A stretch of 64,000 bases of DNA from Streptomyces sp. NRRL F-2580 (GTDB lineage Bacteria; Actinomycetota; Actinomycetes; Streptomycetales; Streptomycetaceae): assembly GCF_000720115.1 (NCBI RefSeq), contig NZ_JOIR01000032.1, positions 13,384 to 77,383 on the forward strand. Reading direction: 5' to 3'. How positions within the stretch are numbered: the stretch's first letter is position 1; every line of letters starts with the position of its first letter. Below are positions 25,786 through 33,673 of this stretch, one piece after another. The position numbers and the translations under genes are program-made. The notes under the pieces are model-generated. The model made no database searches. It was given only the letters and a program-made list of their open reading frames with translations, and was not told where the DNA came from.

Positions 25786-26979
25786 TCAGGAACGGACGAG
25801 CATCGCCGAGTTGAAGCCGCCATGACCGCGGGCGACGACGAGCGCCGTACGAACGTCGGCGGTGCGCGGCTGCGAGACGACCAGGTCGAGGCCGTACCGG
25901 TCGGCGGGTTCCGTGTGGGCGGTCGCGGGGATCAGGCCCGCCTCCATCGAGAGGAAGGCGGTGGCGAGGTCAAGGGCGGCCCCGCCCGCGTACAGGCGGC
26001 CGGTCATCGTCTTGGGCGCGGTGACCGGGACGCCCCGCTCGCCGAACACCTCGACGAGGGTCTGCGCCTCGATCCGGTCGAGCTCGGGCTCGGCCGCGCC
26101 GTCCGCGAAGACCACGTCCACGTCCGAGGGCACCATGCCGGCGTCGGCGAGGGCCAGTTCCACGGCCTTGCGCAGGCCCGGCTCGCGTCCGTCGAACGTG
26201 GCGGCGTAGCCGGCGATCTCGCCGTACACCTTGGCTCCGCGGGCGCGGGCGGAGTCGGCGGATTCCAGAATGAGCAGGGCGCCGCCCTCGCCGGGCACAT
26301 GGCCGGCCGCCCGGTCGTCGAAGGGGAGGTAGGCGCGGGTGGGTTCCTCCTCGGTGCTCAGCCGGCCGCTGGTGTGCAGTCCCACCCAGCCCCAGGAGCA
26401 CAGCAGCGCGTCCACAGCGCCCGCTACCACGAGAGAGGTGCCCTTGCGGATCTGACGCCGGGCCTGCGCCACCGCGTCGAGACCGCCGGCCTGGTCGGTG
26501 ACGACGACGCCGCTGGGGCCCTTCATCCCGTTGCGGATGGATATCTGGCCGGTGTTGACCGCGTAGAACCAGGCGAACGACTGGTACGCGCTCACGTACT
26601 CGCCGCCCTTGCTCCACAGGCTCTTGAGCTCGTTCTGGCTGAACTCGAAGCCGCCGGCCGAGCTGGCCGTGATCACACCCATGTCGAAGGCGGGCAGATC
26701 GGCGGGGTTCACACCGGCGTCGGCGAGCGCCCAGTCCGCCGCGACCAGCGAGAGCCGGGTGACCTGGTCGGTCTGCGGCATCAGGCGGCTGGGCAGGTGA
26801 TCCTCGGCCACGAAGCCGTCGATCTCCCCGGCGAGCTTCGCCGGATACGGCGATGCGTCGAAGCGGGTGAGCGGGCCGATGCCGCTCTTGCCGACCCGGG
26901 TCGCACTCCAATAGTCCTTCGCGCCGAGCCCGTTGGGGGCAACGACGCCCAGTCCGGTCACCACGACAGATGCCGTCAT
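25786..26979 (-). CDS. chain length factor (ketosynthase beta)
   Basis: A 397-residue KS-like protein with the catalytic Cys replaced by Gln163 ([13 protein letters not shown]), the hallmark of KS-beta. It dimerises with KS-alpha and sets chain length. The gate region reads [10 protein letters not shown]. Aligned with the actinorhodin CLF gate (F109/T112/F116), the equivalents are Phe111, Ser114 and Leu118; the smaller last residue may allow a chain longer than an octaketide, but this is inference from remembered literature. ATG overlaps the KS-alpha stop by four bases. Confidence 0.94.
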   Translation of the reverse strand: MTASVVVTGLGVVAPNGLGAKDYWSATRVGKSGIGPLTRFDASPYPAKLAGEIDGFVAEDHLPSRLMPQTDQVTRLSLVAADWALADAGVNPADLPAFDMGVITASSAGGFEFSQNELKSLWSKGGEYVSAYQSFAWFYAVNTGQISIRNGMKGPSGVVVTDQAGGLDAVAQARRQIRKGTSLVVAGAVDALLCSWGWVGLHTSGRLSTEEEPTRAYLPFDDRAAGHVPGEGGALLILESADSARARGAKVYGEIAGYAATFDGREPGLRKAVELALADAGMVPSDVDVVFADGAAEPELDRIEAQTLVEVFGERGVPVTAPKTMTGRLYAGGAALDLATAFLSMEAGLIPATAHTEPADRYGLDLVVSQPRTADVRTALVVARGHGGFNSAMLVRS

Positions 26980-28247
26980 GACGCACTCCTTTCGGGTTGG
27001 GCCAGCACCATCGCGCTCTGGAACCCCCCGAAGCCGCTGCCGACCGTGAGGACGGCGTCGACCAACTGGTCGCGTGCGGTCAGAGGAACGTAGTCGAGGT
27101 CGCACTGGGGGTCGGGGGTGTGCAGGTTCGCCGTCGGCGGCACGACGTTGTGCTGGATCGCCAGGATCGACGCCGCGATCTCGATGGAGCCGATCGCGCC
27201 CAGCGAGTGCCCCACCATGGACTTGATGGAGCTCACGGGGGTGCGGTAGGCGTGATCGCCGAGGCTGTGCTTGAAGGCGGCGGTCTCGTGCCGGTCGTTC
27301 TGCTTGGTGCCCGAGCCGTGCGCGTTGATGTAGTCGATCGCGGTGGGGTTCATCCGGGCCTCGTCGAGCGCGACCGTGATCGCCTCGGACATCTCGGCGC
27401 CGTCAGGGCGCAGCCCCGTCATGTGGTACGCGTTGCTGCGCGTCGCGTATCCCGCGATTTCCGCATAAATTCGCGCACCGCGGCGTTGGGCGCTCTCCAG
27501 CTCCTCGAGGACGAACACCGCCGCGCCTTCGCCGAGGACGAAGCCGTTGCGGGTGGCGTCGAACGGCCGGGAGGCGTGCTCCGGCTCGTCATGGCGAGGT
27601 GTGGTCGCCTTGATCGCGTCGAAGCAGGCCATCGTGATCGGCGAGATCGGTGCGTCGGTGGCGCCGGCGACCATGACGTCCACCGTGCCCTCCCTGATCA
27701 GCTCGACGGCGTACCCGACGGAGTCGAGCCCGGACGTGCACCCGGCCGACACCACACTGCTCGGCCCCTGCGCACCCACGGCACGGGCGACCTCGGCGGC
27801 GAACGAGCTCGGCACGAAGTAGTTGTAGAAGAAGGGGTCGGCGTAGGCGCGATCGACCAGATCGAGTCGGCCCCCGTCACTGACGACGCGGTAGTCCTCG
27901 TCGAGGCTCATCGTGGAACCCACCGCGCTGCCGATGGTGACACCGATGCGGTAGGGGTCCAGGGCATCCGTCCCGAGGCCGCTGTCCGCGACGGCACCAC
28001 GCGCCGCGACCACCGCGAACTGGGCGGCCCGGTCCATGCGCCGCACCTCGTGCGGGGTCAGGCCGTGCGCGTACGGATCGAAGTCGATCTCCGCGGCCAC
28101 GCGCGACCGGAACTGGCTGGGGTCGAAGAAGGTGATCCCCCGTGTGGCCGTACGGCCTTCACTCAGCAGGGACCAGAAGTTGTCCCTGCCCACGCCGCCG
28201 GGAGCCAGCACCTCCATCCCGGTGACGACCACGCGACGCTTGCTCAT
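26976..28247 (-). CDS. ketosynthase alpha of the type II PKS
   Basis: A 423-residue KS-alpha that condenses malonyl units on the ACP. Active-site Cys170 is in '[18 protein letters not shown]'; the two catalytic histidines are in '[15 protein letters not shown]' and '[11 protein letters not shown]'. The start [10 protein letters not shown] is typical. No dedicated KAS III, acyltransferase or priming module is nearby, so acetate priming by decarboxylation and a malonyl-CoA:ACP transacylase from fatty-acid synthesis are expected. Four-base overlaps couple it to the cyclase before and the CLF after. Confidence 0.96.
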   Translation of the reverse strand: MSKRRVVVTGMEVLAPGGVGRDNFWSLLSEGRTATRGITFFDPSQFRSRVAAEIDFDPYAHGLTPHEVRRMDRAAQFAVVAARGAVADSGLGTDALDPYRIGVTIGSAVGSTMSLDEDYRVVSDGGRLDLVDRAYADPFFYNYFVPSSFAAEVARAVGAQGPSSVVSAGCTSGLDSVGYAVELIREGTVDVMVAGATDAPISPITMACFDAIKATTPRHDEPEHASRPFDATRNGFVLGEGAAVFVLEELESAQRRGARIYAEIAGYATRSNAYHMTGLRPDGAEMSEAITVALDEARMNPTAIDYINAHGSGTKQNDRHETAAFKHSLGDHAYRTPVSSIKSMVGHSLGAIGSIEIAASILAIQHNVVPPTANLHTPDPQCDLDYVPLTARDQLVDAVLTVGSGFGGFQSAMVLAQPERSAS

Positions 28248-28837
28248 GCCGTGACCTGCCAGGTGTAGAAGCGCGACGCCATGGCGTCGGCGGGCGAGCG
28301 CCATGTCTGCGGATCGAAGACGGAGATGTAAGGCAGCAGATCCTGTTGGATCTGCACGAAGCGCGGATCGGACTTCGCCCGCTCGATCAGCTCACCGCCG
28401 TTGTCGGACTCGAAGTCCTGGATGTGGAAGTAGAGCCCGTTGCAGGCGAACAACTGCCGGCGCCGGGTGCCCATCGTGTGCGGCAGCTCGGTGCCGTTGT
28501 CGAAGTCTCCGAACAGCTTCGCGACGGTGTCGATGTCGGCGGGGTCGAGCCGGGCCACGATCACGGTGCTGTACATCCGGTGCTCCTCGGTCACCGGATG
28601 GCCGTGCCACTCGTAGAACCGGGTCGCGAGCTGGTCGTCGGCGCCGTGTTCCACGACCTCGGTCAGGCTCTCCTGGGTGTGGTCCTGGAGGTGGATGTAT
28701 ATGCCCTTGTACTCGAAGAGCTGGCGGCGCAGGAGATTCCGGGTGCCGGACGGCTCGCCGTCCAGCCCCGCGAAGACGCCCGCGACCTCTTCGGTGGACC
28801 CAGGTTCGATCCTGCCCACGATGACACTGCTGTGCAT
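28244..28837 (-). CDS. double-domain TcmI-family polyketide cyclase
   Basis: A 197-residue protein made of two tandem TcmI-like (PF04673, ferredoxin-like fold) domains. The C-terminal copy (about 88-197) is complete: '[20 protein letters not shown]', '[18 protein letters not shown]', '[21 protein letters not shown]', 'ASRFYTWQV'. The N-terminal copy (1-85) has '[20 protein letters not shown]' and '[18 protein letters not shown]' but lacks about 30 residues of the 'DPRF...FDPQTW' part. Family members are about 110 aa and close later rings (TcmI, JadI, ActVI-like roles). It is the first gene of the operon and ends in an ATGA overlap with KS-alpha. Confidence 0.87.
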   Translation of the reverse strand: MHSSVIVGRIEPGSTEEVAGVFAGLDGEPSGTRNLLRRQLFEYKGIYIHLQDHTQESLTEVVEHGADDQLATRFYEWHGHPVTEEHRMYSTVIVARLDPADIDTVAKLFGDFDNGTELPHTMGTRRRQLFACNGLYFHIQDFESDNGGELIERAKSDPRFVQIQQDLLPYISVFDPQTWRSPADAMASRFYTWQVTA

Positions 28838-29076
28838 ACTTCCTTCTCCGTATCTCGAGCGGACTGAATCCCGAATCGGCTGAGAGGGTCAGCTGGTGAC
28901 GAGAACGAGTCTTCCGGTGCCCGATACAGGTTTCAATACGGGCAACTTCAGGACCCTGCAGGGTTTCGATGCCGGAGGCTCAACGATGTGCGCAGAGGAA
29001 AAACCTTCGTCAGAGCTTTGTCAGAAGATCTTGAAGTCGAGGCGTCGCAGACAGTTCGAAGTGCAGCATCACAGGT
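28838..29076. promoter_or_regulatory. divergent promoter region of the PKS operon and a SnoaL gene
   Basis: The 239-bp gap separates the minus-strand PKS operon from the plus-strand SnoaL-like gene. It holds a perfect 12-bp palindrome ACCCTGCAGGGT at 28953-28964 and a direct repeat TTCGTCAGA/TTTGTCAGA at 29006-29014 and 29017-29025 with an 11-bp period, the spacing used by OmpR-type winged-helix regulators. The pathway regulator at 31128 is of that type. Confidence 0.55.
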
Positions 29077-29535
29077 ATGACCAAGATGGATACGATCAGT
29101 GCGATCAAACGTATGGAAGACCTCTTCGCGCTGCAGGCGCTGGTGGCGCGGTTCGCGCACGCGGTCGACACCCGCGACCACGAGGCGCTGTCGACGGTAT
29201 TCGCTCCGGACGTGACGATGGAAGTGGCGCCGGATATCCGGATCGACGGCCGTGAGACATTGGCCGGCATGCTGCGTGACGACCTCACCTGGGCGACCAC
29301 CATGCACTCCGTCACCAATGTGCTGCCCGAACCGGAGGGTGACAGCGCGACCATTCACGCGAACATCACGGCGGTGCATGTGAGCCGGGACGGGGTGGGC
29401 AAGCATTTCGATCTGGGCGCCCGCTACACCTTCACCGCCGTGCGGACCGCCGACGGGTCATGGCTCCTGTCCCGGATCGGGATCGAACCCGTCTGGACCA
29501 CCGGCGACGATCAGGGCATGCACAACGACCGATGA
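29077..29535 (+). CDS. SnoaL-like (NTF2-fold) protein
   Basis: A 152-residue SnoaL_4/NTF2-like protein: helix 'MEDLFALQALVARFAHAVDT', 'VFAPDVTMEVAPDIRIDGRE', 'HSVTNVLPEPEGDSATIHAN' and 'RYTFTAVRTADGSWLLSRIG'. In aromatic polyketide pathways this fold serves as an aldol cyclase (SnoaL) or cofactor-free hydroxylase (SnoaL2). It is the only plus-strand gene of the core cluster and shares the divergent promoter region with the PKS operon. ATG 29077 has no strong ribosome site; ATG 29086 is an alternative. Confidence 0.83.
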   Translation: MTKMDTISAIKRMEDLFALQALVARFAHAVDTRDHEALSTVFAPDVTMEVAPDIRIDGRETLAGMLRDDLTWATTMHSVTNVLPEPEGDSATIHANITAVHVSRDGVGKHFDLGARYTFTAVRTADGSWLLSRIGIEPVWTTGDDQGMHNDR

Positions 29536-29542
29536 CAGGTGA

Positions 29543-29587
29543 AGCCGCGCCGGGGCCTTCCTCCATGAGGAAGGCCCCGGCGCGGCT
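29543..29587. terminator. bidirectional terminator between SnoaL and ferredoxin genes
   Basis: Perfect 20-bp arms at 29543-29562 and 29568-29587 with a CCATG loop. They lie between the convergent stops of the plus-strand SnoaL gene and the minus-strand ferredoxin gene. Confidence 0.9.
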
Positions 29588-29597
29588 CCGTATCCGA

Positions 29598-29792
29598 TCA
29601 CTCCTCCACGATGGACAGCGCCTTCGCCGGGCAGATGTAGACCGCTTTGCGGGCGGCGGCCTCGTCGGCGCCCCGGGGCCGCTCGATCAGGACGCTCACC
29701 AGGCCCCGGTCGTCCTGATCGAAGATCTTCGGCTCGGTCAGCACACACTGACCCGCGCCGATGCAGCGGTCGTGATTCTTCTCGAGTTTCAT
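29598..29792 (-). CDS. [3Fe-4S]-type ferredoxin, P450 partner
   Basis: A 64-residue ferredoxin, MKLEKNHDRCIGAGQCVLTE with the later Cys-Pro in 'AVYICPAKALSI'. The C-x5-C...CP pattern, with a non-Cys residue (Ala) in the position of the missing fourth ligand, is typical of the single 3Fe-4S ferredoxins that feed CYP105-like P450s. It lies directly after the P450 gene. A GTG at 29807 overlapping the P450 stop (GTGA) is an in-frame alternative; I prefer ATG 29792, preceded by AGAGG. Confidence 0.9.
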   Translation of the reverse strand: MKLEKNHDRCIGAGQCVLTEPKIFDQDDRGLVSVLIERPRGADEAAARKAVYICPAKALSIVEE

Positions 29793-29803
29793 GGTCGCCT
29801 CTT

Positions 29804-31024
29804 TCACCAGGTCACGGGCAGCTCGTAGAGGCCGTAGACCAATGCGTCACTCTTGAAGGACAGTTCCTCTTCCGGCACGGCCAGGCGCAGATCCGGCAGT
29901 CTCCGGAAAAGCGTGTCGAACACGACCTGAAGCTCCAGGCGGCCGAGGTTCTGACCCAGGCACTGGTGCGGCCCGTAGCCGAAGGCCACGTGATGCCGTG
30001 CGTCCCTGCCGAAGTCGAGCTCCTCCGGATCGTCGAACACCGCGGGATCGCGGTTCGCCGCGAAGGTGGAGGCGATGACGGCCTCGCCCTTGCGGATGAG
30101 GAAGCCGCCGATTTCGACGTCATCCAGCGCCAGCCGGTGCGCGCCGAAGTCCGGAATCGTGTAGAACCGCAGCAGCTCGTCGACGGCCTTCGGGGTCTTC
30201 GAGGGATCCGCCTTGATCTCTGCGAGGAGCTCCGGCTTCGTAAGCATCGAGAACACACCGAGATTGATCATGTTCGCCGTGGTCTCGTGCCCTGCCAGCA
30301 GCACCAGCAGGCACAGGCTGGCAAGCTGCGGCCGGTCGATACCACCCTGCTGCCGCTGCAGTTCGATCTGCCGGCTCAGCAGGTCGTCGCCCGGATTCTT
30401 GATCTTCTCCTCGACCAGCTTGTCCATGTACTTGCGGAGCTTGACCGAGACGGCGATCCGGCCCTGTTCGTCGGTGGTGCGGCGCAGCAGGATCTCGGCC
30501 AGCTCCATGAAGTACTCGTGGCCCTCGTAGGGCATGCCGAGGATCTCGGAGACCACCAGCGACGGAACCGGCAGGGAGAAGACCTGATTCAGGTCCACGG
30601 GCTTCGGCATCTTCAGCATGTCGTCGATGAATCCGTCGACGATCTCCTGGATCCGCGGTTTCATCGCGGCGACCCGCCGCACCGAGAATTCACTGATGAC
30701 GGGCCGCCGCGCCGCCGCGTGTTCCGCGCCGTCGAGAATGATCATGAAGGGGGCATGCTTGGCCAGTGCCGCATTCTGCCCGGGCACCACGACCGGAAAA
30801 TCTGGTGCGCGACGGTCCGAGCTGAGCTTGGGATTGGCCATCACGGCCCGCACGTCGTCGTATTTGGTGACGAGCCAGGCCTTTCCGCCGTCCGGGAGGA
30901 CCACCTGACTGATCGGTGATTCCTCCCGGAACTTGGTGTAGACCGGCGGAATGGAGAAAGGGCATGTGCGCTGAATTGGGAAAGTGACGAGTTCGTTGTT
31001 CTCGTCGACATCGGCGTTCGCCAT
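29804..31024 (-). CDS. cytochrome P450 (CYP105-like)
   Basis: A 406-residue soluble P450. I-helix 'LCLLVLLAGHETTANMINLG', ExxR in 'AVDELLRFYTI', and haem loop 'HHVAFGYGPHQCLGQNLGRL' with the thiolate Cys are all intact. It is the only redox oxygenase in the cluster, so hydroxylation, epoxidation or phenol coupling of the polyketide is its likely job. The substrate region is not diagnostic. AAGGGG precedes the ATG at 31024. The adjacent ferredoxin gives a self-contained electron-transfer pair needing only a general ferredoxin reductase. Confidence 0.92.
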   Translation of the reverse strand: MANADVDENNELVTFPIQRTCPFSIPPVYTKFREESPISQVVLPDGGKAWLVTKYDDVRAVMANPKLSSDRRAPDFPVVVPGQNAALAKHAPFMIILDGAEHAAARRPVISEFSVRRVAAMKPRIQEIVDGFIDDMLKMPKPVDLNQVFSLPVPSLVVSEILGMPYEGHEYFMELAEILLRRTTDEQGRIAVSVKLRKYMDKLVEEKIKNPGDDLLSRQIELQRQQGGIDRPQLASLCLLVLLAGHETTANMINLGVFSMLTKPELLAEIKADPSKTPKAVDELLRFYTIPDFGAHRLALDDVEIGGFLIRKGEAVIASTFAANRDPAVFDDPEELDFGRDARHHVAFGYGPHQCLGQNLGRLELQVVFDTLFRRLPDLRLAVPEEELSFKSDALVYGLYELPVTW

Positions 31025-31039
31025 GAGACCCCTTGGTCG

Positions 31040-31062
31040 GAGTTTGCGCTTTCTGCAAACTC
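31040..31062 (-). promoter_or_regulatory. 23-bp inverted repeat upstream of the P450 gene
   Basis: GAGTTTGC, seven bases, then GCAAACTC: perfect 8-bp arms centred about 27 bp upstream of the P450 ATG. It lies in a 103-bp gap after the regulator gene. Position and symmetry suggest a repressor site or a leader hairpin. Confidence 0.45.
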
Positions 31063-31127
31063 ACGATAGCCCGGGCATCTACACGGTCAGGTTCAGCGAA
31101 TGTCAATTCTCCGCACATGAATTGTCA

Positions 31128-31940
31128 TCACAAGCTGCGGAGTTTGAATCCCACCCCACGAACGGTAACGATCCAGTCCGGCTCGCCCAGCTTGCTCCGG
31201 AGGCTGCTGACGTGCGTGTCGACTGTGCGGCGTGACCAGGATTCTCCCCAGACCTGATGCATGATGGATTCCCGCGAGATCACCCGTCCCGGCGTGCTGG
31301 CCAGCAGGGCGAGCAGATCGAACTCCTTGCGCGTCACCGGGACCGGTTCGCCGTGCACCTCGACCTCACGGGAGTCGCTGTCGATCCGGAGCGGGCCGTG
31401 CTCGAGCACGGCCGCGTCATCGGCGCCCGTATCGGTGTGCGTGGTCTGGCGCGAACGCCGCATCACCGCATTCAGACGGGCCATCAGTTCCCTGAGCCCG
31501 TAGGGTTTGATGACGTAGTCGTCCGCTCCGGCCTGCAACGCGAGAACGCAGTCGAGCTCGGACCCTTGCGAGGTGACGGCGATGACCGGGATGTCGCGGG
31601 CCGCCCGGATCTCGCGGCACACCTCGAGGCCGTCCAGGTCCGGGAGATCGAGGTCCAGTAGCACGAGGTCCGCGGTCTCGAACGAGGCCAGTGCGTCCCC
31701 GCCCGAGTCGACGGCAGCGACATCGTGGCCATGGCGCGCGAGGGCTTCGGTAAGCGTCGCGCGATCGGTCTGGTTGCTCTCGGCGACGAGGATCCGCCAG
31801 GTGTCCGAGACGTTCCGGGGTGGCGCCGGCGGTGGAGGTGGTGCTGCGGCGCCGCGCCGGATGCCGAAGATCGATCGGACCGTCGCGCGGTGCTCGCCGT
31901 TGTGGGTTTCGGTTAACTCTTCTTGAGCAGTCGCTTTCAT
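31128..31940 (-). CDS. JadR1/LanI-like atypical OmpR-family response regulator
   Basis: A 270-residue regulator. After a 45-residue Pro-rich head comes a receiver domain (about 48-165; 'LVLLDLDLPDLDG' with the phosphoacceptor-position Asp96, 'VTSQG', 'IKPYG'). A C-terminal winged helix follows ('VPVTRKEFDLLALLASTPGR', 'RRTVDTHVSSLRSKLGEP', 'VRGVGFKL'). The acidic pair that binds Mg2+ is degenerate (VAES: Glu54-Ser55), and no histidine kinase is nearby; both are features of the ligand-responsive JadR1 group found in angucycline clusters. Codon 9 is TTA (31914-31916), pointing to bldA control. It is probably the pathway activator. Confidence 0.88.
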   Translation of the reverse strand: MKATAQEELTETHNGEHRATVRSIFGIRRGAAAPPPPPAPPRNVSDTWRILVAESNQTDRATLTEALARHGHDVAAVDSGGDALASFETADLVLLDLDLPDLDGLEVCREIRAARDIPVIAVTSQGSELDCVLALQAGADDYVIKPYGLRELMARLNAVMRRSRQTTHTDTGADDAAVLEHGPLRIDSDSREVEVHGEPVPVTRKEFDLLALLASTPGRVISRESIMHQVWGESWSRRTVDTHVSSLRSKLGEPDWIVTVRGVGFKLRSL

Positions 31941-31972
31941 TGTGCTGTTATCCCCCGTTCTCAGTTCCCCGC

Positions 31973-32401
31973 TCAGTGCGGCGGGTTACCGGTCTTCCAT
32001 ATCAGCTCGAACGAAAGGCGTGAAAGGCGCCAGCCTTGCTCGGTATACACCGCGTCGCCCGTGACGTAGGTACCGGACACGTAGTGCGGCAGCGTCTCGC
32101 CATCCCGCTGGTGGTGCACATGCACCGACGTCATATTGGCGCGAAGCATCGCGCGATCCGCAGCGATGCTCACAATCGCCGGCGTATTCAGATGATGGGT
32201 GCGATCCCACATCGCCAGCGCCTTCTGGTGATATTCGACGAGGCCGTCGATTCCCGCGTGCCGACTGACGGGGAACTCGATGAGCACATCTTCCGAGAAA
32301 AGGCTGGACGCCCACTCGTCGTCAAGTTTGTCGTAGTCGAGCCCGAGAACGTATCGGTCAAGAAGTGAACTTATCTCGGCGTCTAAGTGGCTTGTTTTCA
32401 T
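31973..32401 (-). CDS. second SnoaL-like (NTF2-fold) protein
   Basis: A 142-residue NTF2-fold protein: 'EISSLLDRYVLGLDYDKLDD', 'LFSEDVLIEFPVSRHAGIDG', 'HHLNTPAIVSIAADRAMLRA', 'GWRLSRLSFELIW'. It is only distantly like the first SnoaL copy, so the two probably have different reactions. Codon 6 is TTA (32384-32386). It stands 32 bp upstream of the response regulator and probably forms its operon. A long non-coding region of 581 bp lies upstream. Confidence 0.82.
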   Translation of the reverse strand: MKTSHLDAEISSLLDRYVLGLDYDKLDDEWASSLFSEDVLIEFPVSRHAGIDGLVEYHQKALAMWDRTHHLNTPAIVSIAADRAMLRANMTSVHVHHQRDGETLPHYVSGTYVTGDAVYTEQGWRLSRLSFELIWKTGNPPH

Positions 32402-32869
32402 TGGATGATCATGTAGCCTCTCTAGCGGTTACGCAACCATAACGGGACCCATGTGATGGGTGTCACCGCGGGCCGGTCGAGTCGTTTCATCCCGCCGAAT
32501 TACCTGCAGCTGCACGAAACTGCAAGAGTTACCCCCGGTTTTTGGTGAACTCCTGAACATCGATGCATGCCTCGGCGCGACGACATTCCGACCGCGTACC
32601 GGTCGGCTGCCGTCCATGGCCGGCGGCGGTGGCGGCCGATGCCCTGCACGCCCGGCGCGACCATGCCTGCCCTCTGGCCGGGCCGAGGGGCGCATCCCGT
32701 GTCTGATTCCTGTCGCGTCGAGCGTACACGAGTCGAAGTCACAACGTAATCATAGTTGCTAGGCAATTCTCCTCGCATCATGTTTTCGTCGACCTATCGC
32801 CAAAGGTAATCGTCAGGTGACGTTGCGTGAATGCATATTGCGGGTCGAACCTTCTTGAAGTGGTACAGA
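32402..32869. other. A+T-richer non-coding region inside the cluster
   Basis: About 470 bp without a convincing gene. Short frames here have poor codon bias. It contains symmetric elements ACCCAT-GTG-ATGGGT (32447-32461) and GGTGTCACC (32459-32467), about 45-65 bp upstream of the SnoaL start, and CCGACC-N7-GGTCGG near 32589. It is probably the promoter and operator region of the SnoaL/regulator operon. Confidence 0.5.
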
Positions 32870-32940
32870 CAGGCGTGAAGCCTCTGGTGCGCGGACCTGG
32901 TCTTGGCAGACCAGTTCCGGTACCAGAGGCTTCACGCCTG
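32870..32940 (-). terminator. large composite hairpin after the second TcmI gene
   Basis: Perfect 19-bp outer arms (32870-32888 and 32922-32940, CAGGCGTGAAGCCTCTGGT and its complement) enclose an inner stem CTGGTC/GACCAG (32897-32902 and 32909-32914). It begins 43 bp after the cyclase stop. It is likely a terminator; the two-tier form is unusual. Confidence 0.75.
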
Positions 32941-32982
32941 CCCGGCAGCGCCGCGATCCGCAGACGCCGGCGACTCATCGCG

Positions 32983-33636
32983 TCATGACGCCTCCCAGCC
33001 GTAGAAGCGGCTCGCGATGCCGTCCGTCGCCGGCTCCTCGAGAGCGAGCTCCGGCAGGTCCCGGACCACCTTGCCGAACCAGATGTCCGAAGCGGCCTTC
33101 TGTGCGATATCCGCACCATTGCTGCCGGTGTAGTCCTGAATGTGGATGCACAGATCCTTGAAGGCGAACAGCTGGCGCCGACGGATTCCCGTCGATCGGG
33201 AGGATTCGGTGGATTCGAACTCCCGGAAGGCACTCGAGACGGCGGGAATCATCGCCTGGTCCATCCGGGTGATGGTGACGGCGGTATTCGTCCGACCCTG
33301 GTTCTCGAACGGCTCGCCCTCCCAGTCGTGGAAGCAGAAAGCCGTGGAATCGGCCGGGGAGTTCCATGTTTCGGGTTCGTACGGCGTGACGAACACCTTC
33401 ATGTCGATCGCCAGTCGACCCATTCGCGGATCGGTCTTGACCTTTTCCAGCGCGGCCTGGTCGGACTTCTCGGCGAAATCGTACAGGTGGATCTGAATGT
33501 CGTCGTGAATGAATAGCTGGCGGCGGCGCAATCCGATCATGTTCGGGATTTCCGTGCTGTCGAATTCGGCGAACAGCTTCGAGACCTCGGGAATGGAATT
33601 CTGGTCCATCTTCGCGACGGTGACCATGGTGCGCAT
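32983..33636 (-). CDS. second double-domain TcmI-family cyclase
   Basis: A 217-residue protein with two TcmI-like domains. The N-terminal domain (about 1-108) is complete: 'MRTMVTVAKMDQNSIPEVSK', 'LRRRQLFIHDDIQIHLYDF', 'YEPETWNSPADSTAFCFHDW'. The C-terminal domain (115-217) keeps 'NTAVTITRMDQAMIPAVSS', 'IRRRQLFAFKDLCIHIQDY' and 'ASRFYGWEAS' but is shortened before the last strand. This mirrors the gene at 28244, where the first domain is the short one. ATG 33636 is chosen for its AGGAA spacing; GTG 33645 and ATG 33642 are alternatives. It is likely cotranscribed with the exporter gene upstream. Confidence 0.85.
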   Translation of the reverse strand: MRTMVTVAKMDQNSIPEVSKLFAEFDSTEIPNMIGLRRRQLFIHDDIQIHLYDFAEKSDQAALEKVKTDPRMGRLAIDMKVFVTPYEPETWNSPADSTAFCFHDWEGEPFENQGRTNTAVTITRMDQAMIPAVSSAFREFESTESSRSTGIRRRQLFAFKDLCIHIQDYTGSNGADIAQKAASDIWFGKVVRDLPELALEEPATDGIASRFYGWEAS

Positions 33637-33673
33637 GTTCATCACTTCCTGGTGGGAGAGTATCGATATTCGG

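Noticed and set aside
32500..32781. Possible 93-residue minus-strand gene in the cluster's non-coding region
   Set aside because: The ATG has a fair ribosome site, but the codon use is poor for Streptomyces, the product looks like random Arg/Ser/Gly-rich sequence, and the region holds operator-like palindromes.
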